A DNA stretch of 5,969 bases from Bacteroidetes bacterium GWA2_31_9b (GTDB taxonomy: Bacteria > Bacteroidota > Bacteroidia > Bacteroidales > UBA12077). Location of the stretch: NCBI GenBank assembly GCA_001769005.1, contig MENE01000081.1:3772-9740 (forward strand), given 5' to 3'. The notes under the pieces are model-generated. The model worked only from the letters and a program-made list of their open reading frames with translations, ran no database searches and had not been told where the DNA came from. Positions 1 through 5,969 of the stretch are shown one piece after another. The translations under genes were made by a program, and so were the position numbers. How positions within the stretch are numbered: position 1 is the first letter of the stretch; every line of letters starts with the position of its first letter.

Positions 1-97
1 CGGGGAACGATTTCCCAAACATCATAAATTTATTTAATTGTTTGTCGAAATTTATTCCGGGAGTAACTTCTGTAGCTCCAATATTTAATGGTTCCAT
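1..97 (-). CDS. SiaC-family (DUF1987) regulatory phosphoprotein, N-terminal fragment, second copy
   Basis: This is the start of a gene running off the left edge. From the ATG at 97-95 the frame stays open for 32 codons to position 2. The peptide begins MEPLNIGATEVTPG and contains INFDK, then KF at residues 23-24 and GKSFP at 28-32. Aligned without gaps to the first 32 residues of the SiaC-like protein at 217-612, 16 of 32 positions are identical (shared ME.L, T9, PGI.FDK, KF, G.SFP). This is the conserved N-terminal pattern of the DUF1987/SiaC family, so a second paralog is the best reading. In characterised systems SiaC is a small cytoplasmic protein switched by a kinase and a PP2C phosphatase. 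No Shine-Dalgarno precedes the ATG, only an A/T-rich leader, which is normal for Bacteroidota. The gene follows the first siaC-like gene on the same strand, with a 119-nt repeat-rich spacer between them. Its central motif and phosphosite lie outside the window. Confidence 0.8.
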   Translation of the reverse strand, partial: MEPLNIGATEVTPGINFDKQLNKFMMFGKSFP

Positions 98-233
98 AAG
101 AAAAAGTTAAAAGTTTAAAATGCCTAAAGTTTTAAATAAGTGCCTAAAGTGAACTAAAGTTTAAAGTGTCTAAAATTATATGTTTGGTTAAACACTAGCT
201 CATTTTTTATTTTAGTTCACTTTAATTCACTTT
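98..233. repeat. ACTTTA-type short repeats with a 19-bp imperfect inverted repeat between the siaC-like genes
   Basis: On the plus strand TGCCTAAAGT occurs exactly at 121-130 and 141-150, a 20-nt period. AAAGT occurs six times between 103 and 167. A 10-nt tandem, AGTTCACTTT then AATTCACTTT, lies at 214-233. TAAAGTGAACTAAA (145-158) is the perfect reverse complement of 211-224. After a small asymmetric internal loop (143-144 against 225-227), five more pairs join 138-142 to 228-232. In the minus-strand transcript this could fold as a 19-bp stem with a 52-nt loop. The left-hand repeats are intergenic; the 214-233 tandem covers the stop codon (219-217) and last codons of the upstream siaC-like gene. 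Role unknown: it could be an mRNA 3'-end or processing element, an operator, or simply expanded low-complexity DNA. It has neither a GC-rich stem nor a following U-tract, so it is not a classical terminator. Confidence 0.6.
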
Positions 234-612
234 CCTCTTCAATTGATTCAAAAGTAAACGGTATACTTACCATTGTTGAATATTCTTTACCTGCATCAAG
301 CATATCAATATCTACAGATAAATAGAACCAATATACTTTCACCTTTTTCCCAGTTTGAAATACCCGTTCAAGCGAATTTAGCATTTCTAAAATCATGAGC
401 GACGAAGAAGAATTGAAATACTCCATCTTAAATATAAAAAGTGTAAAATCATTAGGGTTTTGTTCATATTTGGCTAGCCAATCAAGAACCGGATTATAAA
501 AAACCCTGCTATCTTCTGGAAATGATGATCCTTTGATTTCAAATTTTCCTGCAGTTTTATCAAAAAAAATCCCTGGCAATCTATCTGTTTGTTCTAAAAT
601 TAATGACTCCAT
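217..612 (-). CDS. SiaC-family (DUF1987) regulatory phosphoprotein
   Basis: Predicted cytoplasmic 131-residue protein, close to the roughly 127 residues of Pseudomonas SiaC. Family features in order: N-terminal strand region with LPGIFFDK (12-19) and GKFEIKGSSFPED (22-34); FYNPVLDWLAKY (38-49); a hydrophobic strand FTLFIFKMEYF (56-66); the central motif NSSSS (67-71) leading into helix LMILEMLNSLERV; then VKVYWFYLSVDIDMLDAGKEY (residues 91-111, a strand and loop) and an acidic tail. In characterised SiaC a threonine at the start of this central helix (Thr68) is phosphorylated by the kinase SiaB and dephosphorylated by the PP2C phosphatase SiaA; unphosphorylated SiaC activates the diguanylate cyclase SiaD. 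Here the corresponding residue appears to be Ser68. The gene starts 14 nt after the stop of the PP2C/receiver gene, so the two are almost certainly cotranscribed and the phosphatase is the likely partner. No kinase or cyclase is visible. The ATG at 612-610 fits the family N-terminus. The function in this organism is inferred. Confidence 0.87.
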   Translation of the reverse strand: MESLILEQTDRLPGIFFDKTAGKFEIKGSSFPEDSRVFYNPVLDWLAKYEQNPNDFTLFIFKMEYFNSSSSLMILEMLNSLERVFQTGKKVKVYWFYLSVDIDMLDAGKEYSTMVSIPFTFESIEEESELK

Positions 613-626
613 TAAAAATCAAATTA

Positions 627-2846
627 TTATTTTGTTAAATATGAATCCAGTTTCGATAAAAACAATTTAAGTCTTATTGGTTTTAAAATGTAATCGTTAC
701 AACCTGCTTGTTCTGCTTTTTCTTTGGCTTCATCTATGTTTAGTGCTGTTTGGGCAATAATTGGTATGTCTTTATGTATTAATCTTATTCTTTGGGTAGT
801 TTCAAAACCATTTAGCTTTGGCATATTGATATCCATAAGTATGAGGTCGATCTTCTTGCCTGATTCAACAATCTGTAAAGCTTCCTCTCCATCTTTAGCT
901 CTTAAAACTTGAACACCTGTATTTTTAAGAGCTTCGAATAAGAATAAATAGTTCATTTCCATGTCTTCGGCTATGAGAATTGTCTTTTCACTCCAGTTGT
1001 AATTCAGAATAGGAGTATTTGTTGATTTAATTGAAAACTCAGGTTTAATACCAATTACAAGTATATCATCGATTTGAATATTTGTACCTTTCCAGTCTTC
1101 AATTGTTTTATCGAGAATTTGCTGTTGAATATCCATTGGTTTATGATAAATTTTTAAAAGCAATTCCTGAAAACTTCGAGACATGAATTTTCGGTTTTTA
1201 GGGCCTCCAATCTGATCATGGTATCCATCAGAGAAAATATAAATTATATCACCATCATTGAGATTTATTTCGTGATTTGTAAAAGATTCCTGTGCATTTT
1301 TATGAATGCTTGCAGGCATACTATCTCCTTTAATAATATTAAGGTTATTATTCGAAATAATATACAATGGATTATGCGCCCCTGCAAATTGAAGGTGTTT
1401 TTTTTCAAAATCGATAATACAAAGTGCGATATCAATTCCATCTTTTGCTTCATCTGAAATTCCAGTCTGGTGAAGCGATTCAATAATATATGTTCGAAGC
1501 TGATTTAATATTTCATTTGCTTGTAAGGAATAAACATGCTTATTTTCAACAATTTTATTTACAATTTCGTTTAGAAAAGCTGTGCCAAGCATGCTCATAA
1601 ATGCTCCCGGAACACCATGACCGGTGCAATCAGCTGCTGCAATAATTACTTTGTCGTCTTTAGTCATCATCCAGTAAAAATCACCACTAACAATATCGCG
1701 GGGTTTAAACAAAATGAAATGTTCAGGCAAACTTCTTCGAATAAAATTTGAAGGCGGTAAAAGAGCTGTTTGTATTCGTTTTGCATATTCAATGCTATCG
1801 GTAATATTTTGTTTTTGCTTATTAGCAAGATCTCGTTGAGCAGTAATTTCCTTTGCCTGTTCGTTTACTTGAATATTTTTTGCTTCAAGGGCAATATTTG
1901 CCTTCTTTTTGGCTTGAATTTGTCTTATTAAAACTAAAGAAAATAGAAGTATTATAAAAAATATTGCTGTAAATCCAAATCTTATAAGTCGTTCGTTTCT
2001 AATTTGGGCTTCTTTTTCTCGAATGGTAAGTTCTTTAATGTCAAGCTCAAGCTGTTGCTGTTCTGTTAATGCTTCAGATTTTTTAAGTGATTCTTGAGTT
2101 ACTTCCAGTTGTGTTGATTTTTCTGACAACTCTTGTTCGGTTAAACTTTTTGATTGATGTGCTTTTTGGACCTCATCTTTTGTTTTTGCTTCAATTTCTT
2201 TTATTTGTTCTGCTTTCAGATGTTTGTCGATAGAAGCAAAAAGATCATAGTAATAAATTGTTTTTTCGGAATTACCAAGAGACTCGTAATTCTCAGCCAG
2301 CATTCCGTAACAGGTTCGAACAAGTTTTAGGTTGTTTAATTCTTGTGCAATTTTAAGAGCTTCGTCTAAATCTGTTATTGCTTCATTGTATCTAGTTAGT
2401 TTTTTTAAAGCTCCAGATTCATTTATTAACCCCTCGTAAATACTTTCTTTTTGATTTAATTTTCGGGCAAAACTTAATCCTTCATGAAAATTTTCATATG
2501 CATTCTTAAAATCTTCCATATCGGAATATACTAAACCAATATTGTAATAAAGGGATTTTATTCCATTTGTATTTTTATTCAGTTTATTTAATTCGAGGGA
2601 GCTTTTAAAATTTTCAATAGCTTTTAAATAAACGCCATTTTCCCAATAGAGGTATGCTATTTTATTTAAATAATTTGCTTGTTGCGATGAATTATTCTCT
2701 TGTTCATACTTTTCAACAAGTAAAACATATTCATCAATTGCTTTTTTTGTTTCATTATTTATTGTTTGAGCGGTTAGGCTGAAATTAAAAATAACAAAAA
2801 TAAATACAAATAATAAAGCAAGCCTAAGTTGATCAGGTTTAAGCAT
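627..2846 (-). CDS. TPR - transmembrane - SpoIIE/PP2C serine phosphatase - receiver domain sensor protein
   Basis: Membrane phosphatase of 739 residues, predicted to act on a phospho-Ser/Thr regulator, most plausibly the SiaC-like protein 14 nt downstream. Domains: signal peptide or anchor 1-26 (hydrophobic 9-24, then SLTAQ); about four TPRs at 57-208 (for example YNIGLVYSDMEDFKNAYENF, 101-120); charged coiled coil about 210-285; TM helix about 289-308; short coiled coil about 312-345; then the linker ITDSIEYAKRIQTALLPP typical of RsbU/SpoIIE phosphatases. The PP2C domain (about 375-600) keeps the metal-site motifs: SGDFYW with D389, AADCTGHGVPGA with D406, FSDG with D540 and DDILV with D593/D594, so it should be active. 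The C-terminal receiver (about 620-739) has the acidic pair E627/D628, phosphoacceptor D672 in LILMDINMP, T700 and K722-P723. No DNA-binding or kinase domain follows. The topology puts the TPRs in the periplasm and the catalytic and receiver domains in the cytoplasm. It starts 20 nt after the Ig-repeat gene, suggesting an operon. Confidence 0.92.
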   Translation of the reverse strand: MLKPDQLRLALLFVFIFVIFNFSLTAQTINNETKKAIDEYVLLVEKYEQENNSSQQANYLNKIAYLYWENGVYLKAIENFKSSLELNKLNKNTNGIKSLYYNIGLVYSDMEDFKNAYENFHEGLSFARKLNQKESIYEGLINESGALKKLTRYNEAITDLDEALKIAQELNNLKLVRTCYGMLAENYESLGNSEKTIYYYDLFASIDKHLKAEQIKEIEAKTKDEVQKAHQSKSLTEQELSEKSTQLEVTQESLKKSEALTEQQQLELDIKELTIREKEAQIRNERLIRFGFTAIFFIILLFSLVLIRQIQAKKKANIALEAKNIQVNEQAKEITAQRDLANKQKQNITDSIEYAKRIQTALLPPSNFIRRSLPEHFILFKPRDIVSGDFYWMMTKDDKVIIAAADCTGHGVPGAFMSMLGTAFLNEIVNKIVENKHVYSLQANEILNQLRTYIIESLHQTGISDEAKDGIDIALCIIDFEKKHLQFAGAHNPLYIISNNNLNIIKGDSMPASIHKNAQESFTNHEINLNDGDIIYIFSDGYHDQIGGPKNRKFMSRSFQELLLKIYHKPMDIQQQILDKTIEDWKGTNIQIDDILVIGIKPEFSIKSTNTPILNYNWSEKTILIAEDMEMNYLFLFEALKNTGVQVLRAKDGEEALQIVESGKKIDLILMDINMPKLNGFETTQRIRLIHKDIPIIAQTALNIDEAKEKAEQAGCNDYILKPIRLKLFLSKLDSYLTK

Positions 2847-2866
2847 ATAAATATTTAATAATGTTT

Positions 2867-4606
2867 TTACTCAATAAAAAACTCTATTGTTTGGGTGCTT
2901 TTATTTCCTAGTTTATCAACAGAAACAACATCAATTGTATAAGCTTTATTTTTTTGAAAATCGGAAATAAGACTTGTATATTGTTTTTGTGTTAATCCAT
3001 TAATTGAATAATACATTTTATCGTAGCCAACAGACATATCTGTAGATGACAAAAATAGAACAACATGACTTGGGTAAACATTGAGTAATTTCCCTTTTAC
3101 ATCTATTGAATTTTCTGAGACAATACTAAAACGGAAAAAAATCTGTGGACCTGTATTGTCAATAAAAGTTGCAATTGTGTTTGTATTGCTGTTTTCAACA
3201 TTATCATAACCTGAATAATTCACTATATGCAATCCTTCATTGTTAATTGTAAAAGGTTTTGTGTATTCTTCTACAGCAGCATTATCTAATGTAAATTCCA
3301 GTCTCTTATAACCTGCAGCGTCATCACGGGCACTTAATCGTATTTTTGTACTGGATGTAATAAATACTGTATCACGTGATATAAAATTGGGCCCTTCGAA
3401 AGTATGACCAAGCTGAGGACCCGATAAATCGACATAAGAGATATTGGATTTATCTGTCATTATGGTTGTTACTTTCTGATTATTAACGTTGTCAATAGAA
3501 AAGGTTTGTAATTTTAATTGACCAGATTTTGAAAGGTAAAAAGGTTGTTCATATAAGATAAACTCACCATCATTAATTGAATATCGTATTTCCTTTACAC
3601 CTGATTTATTATCCATTGCAGTAAGTTTTACCTTACTTCTGCCTGATGAATATTCGCGACCATTTGCTACAAAAGTATTTCCTATTAATTCGTCAACAAG
3701 CATTGGTGCTGTTTTATCAAGGTAAAATGAAAATGATTTTTTTTCTTCTTCATTTCCACTGTTATCAACAGAATAATAGTACAATACATGTTCCCCTTCT
3801 TTAAAAGTTGCAAGTTGTATTGCTTGCCTATAGGTTTGAACAGCGCCTTCATTGAATGAATAAAAAATAGTTTTTACTTTAGAATTTTCATCTGTTGCTG
3901 CTAATTTAATACTAGAACGGGGAGATAATATTGTTGAATAAATATCACCTTCAATAGTTTTTTCAGTTTGTGGCTTTGTAATATCTACTTGTATTTTAAT
4001 AGATTTAGGAGTTTCAACGTTTCCCACATGATCAACTGAATAAAATTTTATTTCGTGTAGAGTTTCATTTTCAATTTGGATGTTATCTTTAAATTCTAAA
4101 AAGGGTGACCCATTTATTGAATAATATGTAGATTCTACTCCTGAAGTTGCATCGATGGATTTAAATTGCAATTCAAATTTTTGGTTGAAATAATAAATAT
4201 CAGAATTTTTAAAATAAGATTTATTTTCGAAAGAAAAACTTGTTACAGGAGGCTTACTGTCTGAATAAAGCTCCCAGATTATATCTTGTTCAGGAATAAC
4301 AACCTGTTTGGTAATTGTATCAACTTTGGAGGGAGATCGGAAAGTGTTGTATCCTTCGGTATCGAGATAACTGGGATTAACATATTTTTTTGAATCTTGA
4401 GCTGGATTTAAAAGGTATTGTGTTGCATTATCCTTGTCTGTTGTTGAAACCCAGAAATACAAAGGTAAATCTTTATTAATATACATTACTCCTTCAGGAG
4501 ATGTGTAAATTTTTTTAACATGTTGAAGAGGTTCTTGCGATTGTAAATTGTTGTGAAAAAAGGAAACAAATAGAATTAGGGCAGCAAGAAATTTCAGATT
4601 TCTCAT
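2867..4606 (-). CDS. exported Ig-like / OmpL47-type repeat protein
   Basis: Protein of 579 residues with a clear signal peptide (MRNLKF, hydrophobic 7-17, likely cut near LQSQ at 21-24) and no lipoprotein cysteine at the cleavage site. A unique N-terminal region (about 25-117, including KDLPLYFWVST and DTEGYNTFRSP) is followed by five tandem modules of about 90-97 residues to the C-terminus. No TM helix follows the signal peptide and no T9SS sorting domain is present, so a periplasmic or outer-membrane-associated location is most likely. It matches what databases call OmpL47-type beta-barrel domain proteins, but the modules read as Ig-like beta-sandwiches and no barrel is evident. No catalytic motif was recognised. 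Ligand or surface binding is the usual guess for such repeats and is unproven here. It precedes the TPR-PP2C gene by 20 nt, so it may be an extracytoplasmic partner of that sensor. The ATG at 4606-4604 gives the signal peptide directly; there is no Shine-Dalgarno. Confidence 0.8.
   Translation of the reverse strand: MRNLKFLAALILFVSFFHNNLQSQEPLQHVKKIYTSPEGVMYINKDLPLYFWVSTTDKDNATQYLLNPAQDSKKYVNPSYLDTEGYNTFRSPSKVDTITKQVVIPEQDIIWELYSDSKPPVTSFSFENKSYFKNSDIYYFNQKFELQFKSIDATSGVESTYYSINGSPFLEFKDNIQIENETLHEIKFYSVDHVGNVETPKSIKIQVDITKPQTEKTIEGDIYSTILSPRSSIKLAATDENSKVKTIFYSFNEGAVQTYRQAIQLATFKEGEHVLYYYSVDNSGNEEEKKSFSFYLDKTAPMLVDELIGNTFVANGREYSSGRSKVKLTAMDNKSGVKEIRYSINDGEFILYEQPFYLSKSGQLKLQTFSIDNVNNQKVTTIMTDKSNISYVDLSGPQLGHTFEGPNFISRDTVFITSSTKIRLSARDDAAGYKRLEFTLDNAAVEEYTKPFTINNEGLHIVNYSGYDNVENSNTNTIATFIDNTGPQIFFRFSIVSENSIDVKGKLLNVYPSHVVLFLSSTDMSVGYDKMYYSINGLTQKQYTSLISDFQKNKAYTIDVVSVDKLGNKSTQTIEFFIE
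2870..4255 (-). repeat. five tandem Ig-like protein modules
   Basis: Modules lie at about residues 118-210, 211-300, 301-397, 398-487 and 488-579 of the exported protein (about 4255-3977, 3976-3707, 3706-3416, 3415-3146 and 3145-2870). Each has a central YSIN-like strand (YYSINGSPF, FYSFNEGAV, RYSINDGEF, EFTLDNAAV, MYYSINGLT), mostly preceded by a D..SGV-type turn. This is followed by a YSVD..GN-type strand-turn (YSVDHVGN, YSVDNSGN, FSIDNVNN, YSGYDNVEN, VSVDKLGN). The first four end in a D.(T/S).P linker (DITKP, DKTAP, DLSGP, DNTGP). Module 4 has drifted most. The copies are diverged at protein level, so this is old duplication and not recent tandem DNA amplification. Confidence 0.8.
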
Positions 4607-4632
4607 AGTTATGGATTTTATTATTTAAATAT

Positions 4633-4663
4633 CTAAAATACGATTGTTATACGTTGATCTAAA
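4633..4663 (-). promoter_or_regulatory. possible Bacteroidota-type promoter for the Ig-repeat / PP2C / siaC-like operon
   Basis: On the minus strand TTTA (4663-4660), then exactly 19 nt, then TATTTTAG (4640-4633) resembles the Bacteroidota housekeeping consensus TTTG-N19-TAnnTTTG, with one mismatch in each box. It ends 26 nt before the ATG at 4606. The 140-nt gap is the only sizeable spacer before the operon, so a promoter is expected here. The region is very A/T-rich, so a chance match is quite possible. Confidence 0.35.
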
Positions 4664-4746
4664 AAAAAGTTTTTATAAATTTAGGAATATTTAGCTGATG
4701 ATACAACCCCCAATAATTATTTTTAGATACTTTACACGATTATTAC

Positions 4747-5969
4747 TTACCTGATTATTGTTACAGTGCCTGAAATTCGGCTTAATCCATTTTTTAAGTA
4801 AATAATATAATAATATGAATCCATAGGAAGTTCTTTCCCATTATATGTTCCATCCCAGTATTTTGATGTGTTGTAACCACGAGAATAAAATACACGAGTT
4901 CCTCGGCGGTCAAATACTTCTATATCTGCATCAGGGTATAGTTCTTCTATTCCCGAAATGCTCCATAAATCATTTACTCCATCATTATTTGGTGTAAATG
5001 CATTTGGTATTTCTAAACAATTTTCGCTTGCACTTGGAACAGTAATTAAAGTTTTTAATTCACATGAGTTTTCGTCTTGTATTATAATTTCATATTTACC
5101 CGACCTGATATTATTAATATTGTCAACAGTTAAACCATTACTCCATAATATGTTGTAATATCCAAAACCTCCATTGATATTTAAAGCTACTGAACCATTC
5201 TGAATATCGGGACATGATGATTCTATAATTTCTGGATTTATAGTTAATGCTTCTGGTTCTATAATGTCAATAATAGTATCTACAAGGCAATTTTGGGTAT
5301 CGAAAATATGAATTACATAAGCTCCTTCGCCCAGCATTGATGCTGAAGGCTCGAAGATTCCGTTTTCCCATTGGTATGTATACTCAGGAGTACCTCCATA
5401 CATATTTATGGAAATATAACCATCATGATAACCAAAACATGTAACATCATCTTTTGTAATATTGGCAATAAGAGGATCGGGTTGAGAAATTTCAATATCA
5501 ACAGTTTGAGAACAATTATTGTTGTCGGTTACAGAAACATTATAAGAACCTGGCTCAAGAGATGTAGCAATGTTGCCAGTAAATAAAGCATCGTGGCTCC
5601 AGGTGTAATTGTAAGGCTGAATTCCTCCTGTTGGCGACAAACTAATTTCTCCATTTTGATATCCAAAACAAGTAATATTCAATTTTTGCCAATTGGGTTC
5701 AATTTTCTCAGGTTCTGTAATTTCTACAGAATTTGAAGAGAAGCATCCTTTAACATCCTCAATATTTACTGAATAAATTCCATTTGAAAGATTAAAGATG
5801 GAATCAATTATCTGGCTATTTGACCATAAAATTGAATATCCTCCATTTCCTCCACTAATATTTACTTTAGCAGTTCCATCTGCATTTCCAAAACAGCTTA
5901 TATCTGTTTTGCTTATATTCGAAAGTAGTTCTTCGGGTTCTAAAACAGTATCTGAATTGTTTATCTCAC
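4747..5969 (-). CDS. T9SS type B sorted surface protein with SprB repeats, C-terminal part
   Basis: The frame is open from the right edge to the TAA at 4749-4747, giving 406 residues of the C-terminal part; the true start lies beyond 5969. A TTG at 5682 is inside a repeated domain and is not the start. After a short lead, four SprB-like repeats of about 64-70 residues are followed by a C-terminal domain of about 88 residues. It runs IPNAFTPNNDGVNDLW, YPDADIEVFDRRG, VFYSRGY, YWDGTYNGKELP, DSYYYIIYL, GTVTIIR, the signature of the gliding motility-associated C-terminal (CHU_C) domain, which directs type B cargo through the type IX secretion system. The mature protein should therefore be on the cell surface or released. 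SprB repeats are best known from the Flavobacterium gliding adhesin SprB, but they are common in unrelated large surface proteins, so motility cannot be concluded. No PorP/SprF-type gene follows directly; the next gene, 140 nt away, is the Ig-repeat protein. Confidence 0.93.
   Translation of the reverse strand, partial: EINNSDTVLEPEELLSNISKTDISCFGNADGTAKVNISGGNGGYSILWSNSQIIDSIFNLSNGIYSVNIEDVKGCFSSNSVEITEPEKIEPNWQKLNITCFGYQNGEISLSPTGGIQPYNYTWSHDALFTGNIATSLEPGSYNVSVTDNNNCSQTVDIEISQPDPLIANITKDDVTCFGYHDGYISINMYGGTPEYTYQWENGIFEPSASMLGEGAYVIHIFDTQNCLVDTIIDIIEPEALTINPEIIESSCPDIQNGSVALNINGGFGYYNILWSNGLTVDNINNIRSGKYEIIIQDENSCELKTLITVPSASENCLEIPNAFTPNNDGVNDLWSISGIEELYPDADIEVFDRRGTRVFYSRGYNTSKYWDGTYNGKELPMDSYYYIIYLKNGLSRISGTVTIIR
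5017..5904 (-). repeat. four tandem SprB-type protein repeats
   Basis: Repeat spans are about 5904-5713, 5679-5476, 5448-5251 and 5226-5017. The shared pattern is CFG.. (N/D)G near the start, a GG before an aromatic-rich strand (GGNGGYSILWS, GGIQPYNYTWS, GGTPEYTYQWE, GGFGYYNILWS), then G.Y.(V/I) and a second cysteine (KGC, NNC, QNC, NSC). The first three end in EPE or QPDP linkers. The two cysteines per repeat could pair as a disulfide. The last repeat has CPDIQNG in place of CFG..NG, so it is the most divergent. More repeats probably lie upstream, since the frame is open and carries an EPEE linker before the first one. Confidence 0.85.

Noticed and set aside
121..170. CRISPR-like array from the regularly spaced TGCCTAAAGT copies
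   Set aside because: The repeats are only 10 nt, there are two exact copies, and the spacing is 20 nt with no spacer-length variation to assess. No cas genes are present.
181..194. Small hairpin TGTTT-GGTT-AAACA as a terminator after the siaC-like gene
   Set aside because: Only five A/T-rich pairs, with no following U-tract on the minus-strand transcript. It is too weak to call.
1398..1405. 8-nt homopolymer tracts (also 562-569 and 3737-3744) as phase-variation or frameshift sites
   Set aside because: Each is in frame and encodes plausible residues (KK, FF, KK) inside intact conserved domains or modules. Such runs are expected at this base composition, and there is no sign of an alternative frame product.
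1218..1457. Plus-strand open frame, and a minus-strand one at 1265-1483, inside the PP2C gene
   Set aside because: Both overlap the well-supported PP2C catalytic domain in other frames and show no domain or signal of their own. They are chance open frames in A/T-rich coding DNA. The same applies to plus-strand frames at 724-912, 4958-5158 and 5371-5586.
4664..4746. Terminator after the T9SS surface protein gene
   Set aside because: The minus strand has A/T-rich runs, including a T-tract near 4669-4661, but I could not find a convincing GC-containing stem just before it. Whether transcription reads through into the next operon cannot be decided from the sequence.
5680..5682. TTG as start codon of the T9SS surface protein
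   Set aside because: It lies at the beginning of the second visible SprB repeat, and the same frame continues without a stop through another complete repeat to the right edge. The gene is therefore a 5'-truncated fragment and this codon is an internal leucine.

Overview
This A+T-rich window most likely comes from a member of the Bacteroidota, perhaps a Marinilabiliales- or Lentimicrobium-like Bacteroidales, though the genus is a guess. The phylum call rests on three things: a type IX secretion (T9SS) type B sorting domain behind SprB-like repeats, a TPR / SpoIIE-type PP2C sensor of the kind common in the phylum, and start sites without Shine-Dalgarno sequences. All five genes seen are on the minus strand, so the window is read from right to left.

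Layout in transcription order: (a) 5969-4747, the 3' part of a large secreted surface protein with four SprB-type repeats and a gliding-motility-associated C-terminal (CHU_C / T9SS type B) domain; its 5' end is outside the window. (b) A 140-nt gap holding a possible promoter. (c) 4606-2867, an exported protein with five Ig-like (OmpL47-like) repeats. (d) After 20 nt, 2846-627, a membrane protein built as signal peptide - periplasmic TPRs - coiled coil - TM helix - coiled coil - SpoIIE/PP2C phosphatase - receiver domain. (e) After 14 nt, 612-217, a SiaC-family (DUF1987) protein. (f) A 119-nt spacer full of short ACTTTA-type repeats and an imperfect 19-bp inverted repeat. (g) 97-1, the first 32 codons of a second SiaC-family protein, cut by the window edge.

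Genes c, d and e look like one operon, with g probably following. By analogy with the Pseudomonas SiaA/SiaB/SiaC/SiaD pathway, in which a PP2C phosphatase and a kinase set the phosphorylation state of SiaC, which then controls a diguanylate cyclase, d is the likely phosphatase for e and perhaps g. Here the phosphatase has its own periplasmic TPR input and a C-terminal receiver domain, and a repeat-rich exported protein precedes it in the operon. No SiaB-type kinase or GGDEF output is in the window; the sequence beyond position 1 is the first place to look. Whether the upstream T9SS surface protein is functionally linked is unknown.
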